Position numbers and translations under genes: made by a program. The notes beneath the pieces were generated by a model. It was not told the DNA's origin and searched no databases. It was given only the letters and a program-made list of their open reading frames with translations. 22,716 nt of DNA from Euprymna scolopes (taxonomy: Eukaryota > Mollusca > Cephalopoda > Sepiida > Sepiolidae). The stretch is taken from assembly GCA_024364805.1 (NCBI GenBank), contig CM044523.1, positions 63,517,171-63,539,886 of the forward strand, read 5' to 3'. Positions 9,583 through 18,981 of the stretch are shown one piece after another (the first letter of the stretch is position 1; each line of letters opens with the position of its first letter).

Positions 9583-9869
9583 GGATGGTCTTAGTAGGTT
9601 GTAATTTTTCTGTTCAAATTCTAATCTTTCTGATGATGTTAGGTGAAAAGTCTTCTGAGGAGACGGAAAGCCATTTTTAATTTATTTTAAGAGTTTGTAC
9701 TCGTCAACATTTAATCAATGCCAATTTTTTTTTTTTAATTGGATGTGATTGATTAGTCTATGATGTCACATCCGAAAAGACAAAAATGATTAAAGATTAT
9801 TTTAAAATTTGATTTTTATGTGTTTTTTGTCATATTAAATTCACGCTTTTATGTTTTGTTTCTGTTCAT

Positions 9870-9871
9870 AG
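9870..9871 (+). promoter_or_regulatory. splice acceptor of the CHTOP terminal exon
   Basis: TTTTGTTTCTGTTCATAG ends with AG at 9870-9871, preceded by a T-rich tract. The coding frame of the exon opens immediately after it. One base (9872) completes a codon split by the intron. Confidence 0.8.
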
Positions 9872-10184
9872 TCGATTCCGTGGTGGACGTGGAGGAGGAG
9901 GAGGACGTTCCAGAGGTGGTCGAGGTGGAGGCGGACGATTCCGTAGTGGACGTGGTTCCCCACGAGGCATGCGGGGAGGAGGCAGAGGTCGAGGCGGTCC
10001 CCAGGTCAGCGGCAGTGGTGGAGGCACAGGCGGCAATGCTCCCGGGGGTCCGCCAGGATCAGGAGGCAATCCTCAGTTAGTCAAGCAAGAACTCGACAAC
10101 CAATTAGATGAATACATGTCCAAAACGAAAGCACACTTGGACGCAGAACTTGATGCATACATGGCCCAAGCCAACGAGAATTGA
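9872..10184 (+). CDS. CHTOP: CHTOP (chromatin target of PRMT1), last coding exon
   Basis: CHTOP is a nuclear RNA-binding protein; in animals it joins the TREX mRNA-export complex, stimulates the helicase UAP56/DDX39B and is arginine-methylated by PRMT1. The exon encodes about 103 residues in one frame. The first half is a glycine-arginine-rich block ([36 protein letters not shown]) of the kind PRMT1 methylates. A glycine/proline linker follows. The C-terminus holds the conserved family motif [20 protein letters not shown] with [11 protein letters not shown] before TGA at 10182-10184. Vertebrate CHTOP has nearly the same motif ([20 protein letters not shown]) as its C-terminal, UAP56-interacting end. 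The ATG at 9969 is internal, since the GAR block is open upstream to the acceptor. No N-terminal exons are visible. Opposite-strand proline-rich frames here are shadows. Confidence 0.93.
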
Positions 10185-10608
10185 TTTCATCTCTCATCAT
10201 TTCTTTTTATACACCTCCAACCCCAACATCTTTCTCCTTAAAATCAACTTTTTAAAAGAGGGTGTGGCTATTGATTGATGATAATGATTCATGATTATGA
10301 TGCTGCTTTGATGAGCATCATCTGCAACAATAGCATTTTATAAGGAGTTTTTTTTTATCCCTCTCTCCCTCCACCATTGTTTTAAATATTAAGGGGTTAG
10401 TAGGGACAAAATAATTCTTTTTATCTGTCTTTTCATTTTATTTCATCTTATTTAAACTTTTAAGTACCCCTTTTTTTTCTTAACTTGCTAGTTATATATA
10501 ATATAGACACATAATATAGACATGTTTGAAATTTATTTCAATCAGTATATTATAGATCCTGTTTCTTCTGGGACTAAACAAACCACAAAGAAAAAATGAC
10601 TTGCACAA

Positions 10609-10650
10609 GGTTCGAACCCGTCTCAGAAATAATGAACCTAGTGGTTAGAG
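10609..10650. repeat. tRNA-derived (SINE-like) fragment, scrambled
   Basis: GGTTCGAACC (10609-10618) is a perfect B-box core and its own reverse complement. CCTAGTGGTTAGAG (10637-10650) is typical of the A-box end of tRNA-derived SINEs. On the plus strand the A-like element lies after the B box, the wrong order for a Pol III promoter, so this is a rearranged remnant, not a tRNA gene. Confidence 0.35.
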
Positions 10651-10687
10651 AAAACTGAATCTCCACAAATATTTTCTTCCTCAAACA

Positions 10688-10690
<3 letters not shown>

Positions 10691-10750
<60 letters not shown>
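10691..10750. repeat. (TA)n microsatellite
   Basis: About sixty bases of alternating A and T with a single C interruption near its middle. Confidence 0.95.
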
Positions 10751-10751
<1 letters not shown>

Positions 10752-10799
10752 TGTTGAGTTTATGTCCATAGGAGTAAATCAAGTGAATTGTTACTCAAT

Positions 10800-10805
10800 A
10801 ATAAA
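10800..10805 (+). terminator. CHTOP: candidate polyadenylation signal of CHTOP
   Basis: This is the first AATAAA after the CHTOP stop, 615 bases downstream, followed within 40 bases by a T/G-rich stretch (TTTGGTATGATTTTTATTT). Confidence 0.5.
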
Positions 10806-11293
10806 TGGAGCATTATATTCATTTGGTATGATTTTTATTTATACAAAATTATTTTGGCTACACATTTGCAGGCATGTTTCAGTTCAAGCTGGAAACTAGC
10901 TCAACTTCCTCAGACCAGTTTAATTGTATAAAACAAACCTATATAGGCATGTGTGTGCATTGTTCAACATAGTTTCTTTTTAATTTTTTAATACTGTATT
11001 TTACATATATATATATATATATATATATTTCACAGATATATATCTGCATACTAAATAATGTAGTCATTCTATGTATGTATTGTATTAGTTGTATTTATCC
11101 TAACATTCTAACAAACTTTCAACAAATCATGCTGAGGTTTCTGACTGTCCAACACAATGACTTTTAAGATTTATTTCATTTATATTACATTCAGGCTTGC
11201 AGAAGTTTGGTAAAATTTTCAAAAGAATGATTGACATATCTAATATACATTCAACAAAATATGCTTCGAAGAATCAGTGCACTGCCTATATAC

Positions 11294-11493
11294 TAATATA
11301 TATATATATATACACACACACAAACACACGTTTTTGTGTGTAAATATATATATGTATATGTACATCTATACACATGTGTGTGTGTATGTGTGTATATATA
11401 TATATATATAGAGAGAGAGATACACGTGTGTGTGTATGTATGTATATATATATATATATATATATAATATACACACACACACAGATACACGTG
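11294..11493. repeat. compound TA/CA/TG/GA microsatellite
   Basis: Alternating blocks of (TA)n, (CA)n, (TG)n and GAGAGAGAGA run for about 200 bases. CACACA blocks face TGTGTG blocks, so hairpins can form. The open frames over this tract (runs of I, Y, H, T) are artefacts. Confidence 0.95.
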
Positions 11494-11990
11494 TGTAATC
11501 CTGTTAGTATAGTTTGATGAGATTAGGAATCAAAATACAATTTCATTTATGTAACCATTCAACATATTTTCTATTTAAAAAAATACTGGAAAAATGAAAA
11601 ATGTCCTCCAAATAAGTGAATATATTTTGTTTTTAGATATATGAAAATTAATGGTCCCTCCCCATTTCTTGTTTAGATAATTCTAACTTAGAATTAGAAA
11701 GGCCTATAATTATTATCTGTTTAAAATAGAATTCTGAAGCTGTTTTTTTTAAAATTTTTTTTTTATTTTATTTTTTATTCTATTGAACCCCTTCCCCCTT
11801 AATACATATTTTTTTTTTTTTTTTACTGCTAGACTAACTTTTTATATCTGCTGATCACCTAAGTTTTTAATACAGTTTTTATTTTTTTTTTATAATTTAT
11901 TTTTAAAAATTCTGGTTACTATGTCTTACATGGTCAATCACAAATTATAAGTGATTGACTCGTGAAAGAAAAGTACTTTTAAAAATAAAT

Positions 11991-12024
11991 TTATATATAT
12001 ACATACATACATACACACGCACAC

Positions 12025-12074
<50 letters not shown>
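11991..12074. repeat. (TA)n-(CATA)n-(CA)n microsatellite
   Basis: TATATATA passes into CATACATACATA and then about 30 CA units with rare interruptions. Confidence 0.95.
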
Positions 12075-12079
<5 letters not shown>

Positions 12080-12687
12080 AAAAATTATATCAGATAATTG
12101 TTTATCTCACTAATCACCTCAACCCAATATATAGGTTTATCTTAGTTTCTTATTTAAATTGTCTTACTGATCCTTGCCCCCCCCCCATCTATTTTGCATG
12201 TTTCATGTTTTCATTGTCATCAATAATAGGGAGATGCTAAACTGCATCTTTCTCCCCTCTACTGTCCCTATCCCCTTCTCCATACAGAGAAATGATTTTT
12301 GTACATCTTTACATACCTCTTGTTTTCGGCAGCAAAATACTTGATATCCGTATCAGATGAGGGGAATACACTTATGTACGCTCACCAACCTAAAATGCTG
12401 ACAGGAGAAAAGACATTTTTAATCCTAATCCTTTGAGCCTTTTTTGTGGAATCTCAAAAAACCATCCTCTGCCAATTAATTGATTGCTGCAAATCTTTCA
12501 AAACTGTATGCACGCTCCAACATCAACACTATTAACGACAACGACAACTGCTGGGAGAGGGGGGAGCTATGGTTGCTAGTATCGACATTCACGTGCAAAA
12601 AGAAAAAAATGTGAGGGAAGAAAGAAGAAAATCTTTGACTCTTACATAAAATGGAAAAAAAAAAAAAGATACACCATTTTCTCTCTC

Positions 12688-12690
<3 letters not shown>

Positions 12691-12723
<33 letters not shown>
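12691..12723. repeat. T33 homopolymer
   Basis: This is the longest homopolymer in the window. It could be the reverse complement of a retroposon poly(A) tail, but no body or target duplication is seen beside it. Confidence 0.95.
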
Positions 12724-13918
12724 CCTGAAAGAAATTGTTTAACTCTTGCTATTTTATGGTAGAACTGGAAAATTTCATCAACAAAATTATTTATTCTGAT
12801 CCATTTTAATGGAAAGGACTCCGCTTTCTAAGAGAAAGAACAAAGCAAAAAAAATTTTAATCTTTTTTAATGTGTACTGTTGTTTTTAGCTTTCATTCGT
12901 TCGATCATATGTTCGTTCAACAAACTCCTTTTCACAGAGGAACAGGAAAGGTTTCACACGATTCAAATACCATGCTTTCTGAGATCTAAACAAATTTTTT
13001 TTTTTTCTTTCTTTTTTTACTATATGCTACTCACCCAGTTTTATTTCAATATTAAAACCTGATCATAAAAAGAAAATAAACAAAAAGCCACAAAATGTTT
13101 ATTATGGACTTATATGTTAGATTTAATACAAAATCACTCCAATTCAGCGTTTTTTTCTTTGTAAACGAAAAAGCACATTTTAACAGTGAAATGTTTCATC
13201 CACCATTTTCTGATTACATTAAGGTCAGTGGCCAGGGGGTATAATTCAACAGGCATCGCAACACTTGAATACTGACTAGAAATCGTTTACCAATCAAATT
13301 GGCCTTTATTTTTTTAAAACAGAAATTCTGGATGAATTTGTGTAAATTGTAATGTTTACTTTTTTTTTTAACTTAAAAGTTATGTACATAAAAATTTTGT
13401 GTAATAATTTTTTTAATATTGAGATAAAACTGGAAAAGTGCTGACATATGAGAATAGAATGTTAAATTAATTTTTCAAAAGGATAGTGTATTTTTTATGT
13501 TTGAGAAACCTGTTAAGGCATATATTTTGAAACAAATTGCTGTGTCAATTTGACAAATTTAACTAAAACTATAAACAATTATTTAAGAAATCTCATATCT
13601 TCCATTAAACAAAATATTTTTATGACAAGTTTATCTTTATTTACAATTATTCCAATTTTTAATTTTAATTACGATGAGTTAAAAAAAATTATTGACCAGA
13701 AAAACAAGTGAAAAATGTAGTTTTCATTAACGCTTTTTAAAATTAATTAGCAAATTTTTCCTTCGTATTAAAAATATAAATTATTTTTTGTGATAAGGAA
13801 TAACTTAAGTAAACAATTTTTATGGTTACCTCATAGTGTTTTTTATACACATCATATATAATGTATGTATATATAATCAGATTATTAATCACTCTAAAAT
13901 AAGTGTTTTTCAGTAAAT

Positions 13919-14161
13919 TTGTATAGTTCAGGAAAATTCTGTTATTGGCATTGGCTTTCCAGGTCCTTTTTCTTAGTAATTGGGGTGCCTGGAGGAGAGT
14001 TCATGTCAAGGTTGCCAACATTCGTAAATGAACATGGTGCTATAAACGAACTGGTTTTGAACTTGGCATGCCCAGGTCACCAGTCTGTCGTTAAGAACTT
14101 AACCAGCTTCTATAAAAAAAATAATTTCTTGTACATTAAAATTAAATCAGCAACAAAATAA
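13919..14161 (+). other. unassigned 80-codon open frame
   Basis: The frame has a coding-like middle (VPGGEFMSRLPTFVNEHGA, then INELVLNLACPGHQSVVKN) over about 13980-14110, with GC content above its flanks, then a lysine/asparagine-rich AT tail. An AG with a short pyrimidine run (TTTCCAG, about 13957-13963) lies in front. No domain is recognised. It could be a decayed mobile-element or exon fragment, or chance. Confidence 0.2.
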
Positions 14162-14588
14162 ATTGTTGTGTAATGGAATGAGAAGTTTTTATTTTGTATG
14201 AAATTAAAAAAAATTCATTTTTGTTTAGATTTGTGGAAAGTATTTGTGTATTCCTTTCAGTTGAATTTACATATCACATTTGTTATTGTGTTCAGTAATC
14301 TTGCAATTGTAAAAATATTCAAAAATATTTTGTGATGCAAATCACAAGAAATGTAAATGTTAGCTGATGTGATTGTCCGTTTTAAGCACAACTAGTTTTC
14401 AGTTAAAGAACATCTACATCTGTCAAGAAATTGTCAGTAGTGATTCTGATATTTAACTTGGTTTAAAACTAACCTCAGTTCTGATCACTTTTGGTAGTAG
14501 GGGGTGTCCATAGGATCACTCACCTCCCACACTCAACTCGTCATTTCTTACATAAATCACAAAACAAGACGTATTACATAAGTTACAT
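14162..14588. other. AT-rich non-coding stretch
   Basis: No gene or assignable repeat. A GC-richer piece at about 14490-14560, next to the LINE's 3' side, shows no recognisable feature. Confidence 0.5.
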
Positions 14589-14617
14589 GCAGTTCATACA
14601 TTCACGTTACATAAGTT
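14589..14617 (+). repeat. 29-bp direct repeat flanking the minus-strand LINE, left copy
   Basis: GCAGTTCATACATTCACG continues into TTACATAAGTT. It matches 16514-16542 at 28 of 29 bases. It probably is a target-site duplication. The alternative is reiterated LINE 3'-tail sequence, since TTACATAAGTT also occurs at 14574-14584. Confidence 0.7.
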
Positions 14618-16513
14618 TTAATTACATTTTCACCCCAAACGAGGCACATTGCCACTTTGATGTAGGGGGCTACTATTAGGGACACAGGCTACAGGGGTAC
14701 TAGGTGGGGAGTTGGGCAACAAGATGTTGGTTCACGTTACACTTGAACTTCTGCATGTCAGTACAGTTGGGGAAGTAGGAACCTGCAAGAGAGTTCCAAA
14801 GTTTAACAGTTCTGGGAAGAAACTACTGGAGTAGAAGACTCTCTTGCATCTAGAGATCTCAACTGAAGGAGTGGGATTTTGCTGTTTGTCGGGGGTATTT
14901 ACGTAGAGGGGGTACAAGTTCTTGCAGTTCGTCTGAACATTCACTGTTAAAGCACTTGTAGAACAGGCAGAGGGATACTACATTTCGTCGATGGGACAGA
15001 GGCTGAAGCTTGAATGACAGTTCAGGACCTATTAGGTTAGCAACTCTCTTTTGAACCCTGTCTAGGAGTGAGAGACTAGTAGTAGATGCACCGACCCAAA
15101 TATGACAGCAATACTCCATACATGGGCGAATGGTGGCCTTGTAGAGATGCAGGATACTTTCGGGCATTAGTAGCTTTCTAGCACGGTAGAGAGAACCTAC
15201 CTTTTTCACAGCGGTCCTGGCAATGCTCTCAATGTAATTGTTCCAACTCCTGTTTCCTGTGAACGTTAGGCCGAGGAGCTTAAAAGATGTACTTTCAGAT
15301 AAAAAGTTTGGCCGTTGCTATTGGTGGTAGAGAAGGTTTCTTGTAGTTATTGAAGGAAACAAGTTTACTGTTGGCAGCATTGAATGTGACCATCCATTTT
15401 TGTCCTCATTCAACTACAGACTGGAGGTCATCTTCTAGTGTTTCTGCCATTTCTTTAGCTATGTGTTCATTTGTTTTCCTGTCATGTCTGTTATAGAGTG
15501 TGGTGTCGTCAGCATATATACCCATCTCACAGACAATTTTATCAGGGAGGTCATTTACGAATATTAGGAATAATAGAGGTCCAAGGATAGACCCCTGAGG
15601 TACTCCCGCATTTATATCATATTGTTCAGATGTATGACCATCGAGGACAACCTGGGTTTTTCTCTTATCTAAGAAGGATTTAATTATGTTACATATTCTT
15701 CCAGTGATACCGTATGATCTGATTTTCCTCAGAAGACCTTCATGCCATACCCTGTCAAAAACCATAGATATGTCTAGAGCTACCACTCTACCCTCCCCTG
15801 CTTTGTCAAGTGAATGTTATATATGTTCGGAGATTACAGTTAGAATGTCTGCTGTGGAACGAGCTTGCCTAAATCCATATTGTTGGTCGGTCAGAAGTTT
15901 AGCATCTGTAATGATGGATTAGAGCTTGATTAATTATGGACTCAAATATTTTGGTAAAAGGTGGGAGGAGGCTAATGGGGCAGTAATTTACTGGGTCAGT
16001 TCTTTCGCCAGGATTCTTGAAAACTGGTACCACAGAAGCAGTTTTCCAACAGGCAGGGAAGCAAGATTCATTAAGGCATTTCTTGTAAAATTTGGAGAAG
16101 ATTGGAGCTACTTTGGAAGAGCACTTTTTTAATAGCACAGCCGGGATGAGATCAGGTCCACATGTTTTTGAAGTGTCAAGATTTTTTATGATAGCATGTA
16201 CCTGAGAAAGGGTGATTTTCAGATAGTCTAGTGTGGCGTCTGTCCGCAAAGGAAAGTCCTGGAAAGGGTAGTTAGCAGAGTCCAGTGTGGAGTTGGAGGC
16301 AAACCGACTGGCAAGCATGTTAGCCTTCTCAGTTGCTGAGCAAACAACCTCATGATTGTTGGATAGTGGGGGAATTGTTGATTGCCCATTATTTACTACA
16401 CTGTTGTAGATTTTCCAGAATTCATGGGTTCTTAATTTCTGTGCTTCGATGCGTTTTTAGGTGGTTTCAGTATATCCTCTCCTAGCTGTCGCTATTTCTT
16501 GCAGTTACTTCTG
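14618..16513 (-). mobile_element. 5'-truncated non-LTR retrotransposon (LINE), Jockey/CR1-like
   Basis: The minus strand carries the reverse-transcriptase half of a LINE ORF2. It starts at 16513 with no endonuclease domain, so it is 5'-truncated, the normal outcome of target-primed reverse transcription. The ORF ends with a TAG at 14702-14700, leaving an 82-bp 3' UTR that finishes AAAATGTAATTAA at 14618. A 28/29-matching direct repeat bounds it. RT motif spelling (GVPQGSILGPLLFL and YADDTTLY) fits the Jockey superfamily including CR1-like clades; I cannot fix the clade by eye. The element is dead. Confidence 0.85.
14700..16474 (-). pseudogene. decayed LINE ORF2: reverse transcriptase and C-terminal region
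   Basis: The product would copy LINE RNA at a nicked target. In order on the minus strand: linker with EAQKLRTHEFWKIYNS; RT start (IKNLDTSKTCGPDLIPAVLL, ASVVPVFKNPGERTDPVNYC, PISLLPPFTKIFES) at about 16318-15899; QYGFR at 15882-15868; VALDISMVFDRVWHEGLL; GVPQGSILG at 15606-15580; the catalytic YADD box at 15516-15505; C-terminal PCMEYCCHIWVGA, LSHRRNVVSLCLFYKCFN and LWNSLAGSYFPNC. Decay shows as frame changes near 15900, near 15300 and twice in 14800-14900, an in-frame TGA where the family has tryptophan (VVE-stop-GQKW, just below 15406), and a TAA near 16457. The two catalytic aspartates are kept. Confidence 0.85.
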
Positions 16514-16542
16514 GCAGTTTATACATTCACGTTACATAAGTT
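16514..16542 (+). repeat. 29-bp direct repeat flanking the minus-strand LINE, right copy
   Basis: GCAGTTTATACATTCACG continues into TTACATAAGTT. The single difference from 14589-14617 is C to T at base 7. The LINE body abuts it at 16513. Confidence 0.7.
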
Positions 16543-17019
16543 ATGAAACAACAGATATGTAACAGTCAACCAATACAAAAAAAAAATCTGATTTCTGAAC
16601 CCAAATCACAAAGGTTCATTTAACTTCTCAACAGCTAAAGAGTATATGAGTACATTTAAAAACAAAGAGCAAAGCAATTTCTTGTTGAAGACTTCTACGC
16701 AGTTGTATATCCTTCCATACAAGAGAGGAAATCAATCTTGCTCTGCCATCATGGTCGAAGTAAATTGCAGAAATTTTTACTCTACTCCAGCACAAGAACT
16801 TTTAACACGCTATCTACCAAAAGGTTTTTCAAATTGTTAATCAGATGTTCCATCAATTTTTCTTCATCGATATCAACCAGTTTTCAGTCTAAAAAACATC
16901 TGATTCTCTTGAGAATTGGCGGCAAAGATTATAATGAACATTATAATGAATGTTTGAACATTAGATTTTTTTTATTTCTGAATATTTTTTAGATGAGGAT
17001 TGATTCTTTGTATTAATTT
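16543..17019. other. non-coding stretch with a weak coding-like patch
   Basis: Sequence at about 16640-16840 is less AT-rich and follows an acceptor-like TTCTCAACAG (16626-16635). The plus frame from 16646 reads VEVNCRNFYSTPAQELLTRY near its end; the adjacent frame continues KLLIRC. The pattern N-FYSTPA-EL faintly recalls the N-terminal helix of the alkyladenine DNA glycosylase (MPG) family, but the match is too short to annotate. No other gene is seen. Confidence 0.25.
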
Positions 17020-17410
17020 GATTCTTTGGACTATTGTTCTTATCTTGAGTGTTAATTTCACAACATTGCGATTACGTAACCTCTGACCTCTTTCAGGCGT
17101 ATCTTGTTGAACTTGAGAATTTCTGGCGTACTTGGGAATCTGCACAGAATTTCAAACAGAACACTTTATTTAATCCATGGAGGTAGCATGGCCTTGTTCG
17201 ATCAGCCATGACTTGGTAAAAGTTCTAAATAATTTTCAATCATATTTTGGGTTTCACCCGCACTTCAACCCCCAGAACAGTGAAACTTTACAACTGATTT
17301 TATCATATCAAGTACTCTAACCACTATACCACGGGTTGTTGCAGAATGTGACAAGATATACCTGAAGAAGGTCGGAGGTTACATTGACCAAAATGTGAAA
17401 ATAACCCTCC
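17020..17410 (-). mobile_element. foldback element with tRNA-like core, copy 2
   Basis: The left arm starts GATTCTTTGGACTATTG and includes CTTGAGTGTTAATTTCAC, GTAACCTCTGACC, CAGGCGTATCTTGTTGA and AATCTGCACAGAATTTC. The right arm, read on the minus strand, has GGGTTATTTTCACATTTTGG, GTAACCTCCGACCTTCTTCA and GGTATATCTTGTCA. The core lies on the minus strand: A-box-like GTGGTATAGTGGTTAGAG (rc of about 17313-17331), then a decayed B-box region. The inner block holding AATCCATGGAGG and CAGCCATGA occurs only on one side, so one arm is shorter than in copy 1. The outermost ~30 bp of the right arm is missing or diverged. Confidence 0.65.
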
Positions 17411-17413
17411 TGT

Positions 17414-18315
17414 TTTAGGTAATATTTGTTGCATATTTTTTCTTATCACTTTTTTGGGTTGCTGATTTCACTACAAAATGCATGTTTTTATACTTTGAAT
17501 AATAAGGCAGGATTAAGTTTAGTTGTTGCCTGTTTTGCAGAGATCAATCATGTTTGAAGTTTGCCTTTTGTCGTCCTGGTTAGCTGGAATGGTGTTGCCA
17601 CCACTTTGTCGTGACATTCATAAGACAGTTGTTGATGATGAAAACAGTTATCTCCCTTACTTAAAAACTCTAACCATTTAAAAAAAAAAAAGACATTTTA
17701 CAATAATTACGTTATCAACTTATGACATTAATAAAATGTAACTTCATGTTAGCTTTCAGACAATTATATTTGTTTAAAATTAAATATATCGGTTTCAGTA
17801 GTGTTCCTTTGTTCTTAAAATGAATAGACGGTTATTTAGTTATCTCCCACTGCAAGAACTTAGACACTAGGGTCGGAAAGTGGGATTGAGAAGTTATCAC
17901 CCATGAGGAGGGCACTCTGACCAGCAAAAATGCATGAGCAGCCCCGTTGGCATTCCCCAGTAAGGCGCCCCAGGCAATTAACAATAAACTAACTCCTTCT
18001 CAAAGAGAGAAGGAATTGCACAGAACTAAACTCCCACTGTAAAATCAAAAGGGACTGGATCATTACAGGAATGGTCTAATCTCTGTTGATTTTGAGGGCC
18101 GAGGATTAAAATCCCTGGCCGAATTGTTGAAGTGCATTGAGTGAGAGAGAAAGGAAGAGTTGCATTCAAGAAAGACACATTCATAACCCGACTGTTATTT
18201 CATTTAGGCGATACACATTGCGAGTCGTAGATTCAAACAGCATTAGTTGAACGCAAACTATGTGTAGGTTTATAATTTGTCTTTCTAAAATTTTGCGATT
18301 AGTATCAATTATTTT
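17414..18315. other. non-coding stretch, unresolved
   Basis: No gene is seen. GTTATCTCCC motifs lie at 17647-17658 and 17839-17848. A hairpin CCTTCTC-AAAGA-GAGAAGG lies at about 17996-18014. The stretch 17870-18150 is clearly less AT-rich and may be an unrecognised interspersed repeat, but it has no partner in this window. Confidence 0.45.
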
Positions 18316-18428
18316 GATTATTTGAACTATTGGTTACATCTTGGATTTTATTATCACAGCATTTCGGCAATGTGACTTTTCATGTGTATTTTTGTTGAAC
18401 TCTGGAATTTATACAGAATTCTGAACTG
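18316..18428 (+). repeat. solo arm of the foldback repeat family
   Basis: GATTATTTGAACTATTGG, then TTATCACAGCATTTCGGCAA, then TTTTTGTTGAACTCTGGAAT and ACAGAATTCTGAACTG follow the same order as the left arms at 1491 and 17020. No inverted partner or tRNA-like core follows within the next several hundred bases. Confidence 0.6.
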
Positions 18429-18545
18429 TCTGAGTTGATTTCTAAAAGTGTAATTGCGGTTAGAGGAGGATCATATTTGCTTGATTTAGTATAATGTAGT
18501 ATATATGGGTCTGGTTTTGCCCAAGTAGGAATAGATTTGTCCAAG

Positions 18546-18553
18546 TATAAATA
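18546..18553 (+). promoter_or_regulatory. TATA-box-like TATAAATA
   Basis: GTATAAATAGGGCTCC would be a good Pol II core element, but it sits in an imperfect 20-bp duplication (CCCAAGTAGGAATAG, then TCCAAGTATAAATAG) and no gene follows. It may be the promoter of an unrecognised repeat or chance. Confidence 0.2.
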
Positions 18554-18981
18554 GGGCTCCTAGAAGTGGACTTCGGAATATATTTTAAAGTCTTTCGTGC
18601 GGTGTCACATTTGTTGCAGCGCAGAGTAATGATCTGATTAAGTGGAGAGTATCAGTAGGATGTCTTCCCAACAATATAGTTTCATGTTATGAGAGTATAG
18701 TTATTTCCATCAAGTGCCATTAACATTTTATCAACTTGCCTGTTTCCTTCCAGATGGTATCTACTCATTTTTAGAAGTGGCAATACCTTTGTCTGGTAAA
18801 AATCTTTTAGTCTCCTTCGCAAGAAAGTCCACATCTCTGTCAGTGTGTACTATATCAGGCATCCTAAAAACGGAAAATAGTTAACTTAGCGTATGATGGT
18901 TTTACTTGTCATGTCCCTGCAGGGGAAAGCGGAAGGAAAATAGAACTCGTCAATTATGAGTATATATCTGTTAACGTATAT

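Larger units (their letters stand above)
10185..10799 (+). other. CHTOP: probable CHTOP 3' UTR
   Basis: Sequence from the stop codon to the first canonical AATAAA. It holds a T-rich and C-rich part (10195-10370), a (TA)n tract at 10691-10750 and a tRNA-like box fragment at 10609-10650. The end is inferred. A longer UTR using AATAAA at 13075-13080 cannot be excluded, since 12180-12600 is less AT-rich than its surroundings. Confidence 0.55.
10806..13918. other. AT-rich non-coding stretch with many microsatellites
   Basis: No exon is supported. Contents include (TA)n at 11004-11029, a compound TA/CA/TG/GA tract at 11294-11493, (CATA)n then (CA)n at 11991-12074, T33 at 12691-12723 and C-rich or T-rich runs. 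A moderately GC-rich part at 12180-12600 has no good open frame and could be long 3' UTR. The open frame at 12880-13062 ends in a poly-phenylalanine run and lacks features of a protein. Confidence 0.5.

Noticed and set aside
9820-10080. Plus and minus open frames overlapping the CHTOP exon (valine/glutamate-rich and proline-rich)
   Set aside because: They are other-frame readings of the glycine-arginine repeat; the family C-terminus lies in the frame that ends at 10184.
11286-11490. Minus-strand open frames rich in I, Y, H and T
   Set aside because: They are translations of the compound microsatellite.
12880-13062. Plus-strand 60-codon frame
   Set aside because: It ends in a phenylalanine run from a T tract, with no domain and no clear exon borders.
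15686-16132. Plus-strand open frames at 15686-15922 and 15926-16132
   Set aside because: They are antisense to the LINE reverse transcriptase, whose motifs are clear on the minus strand.
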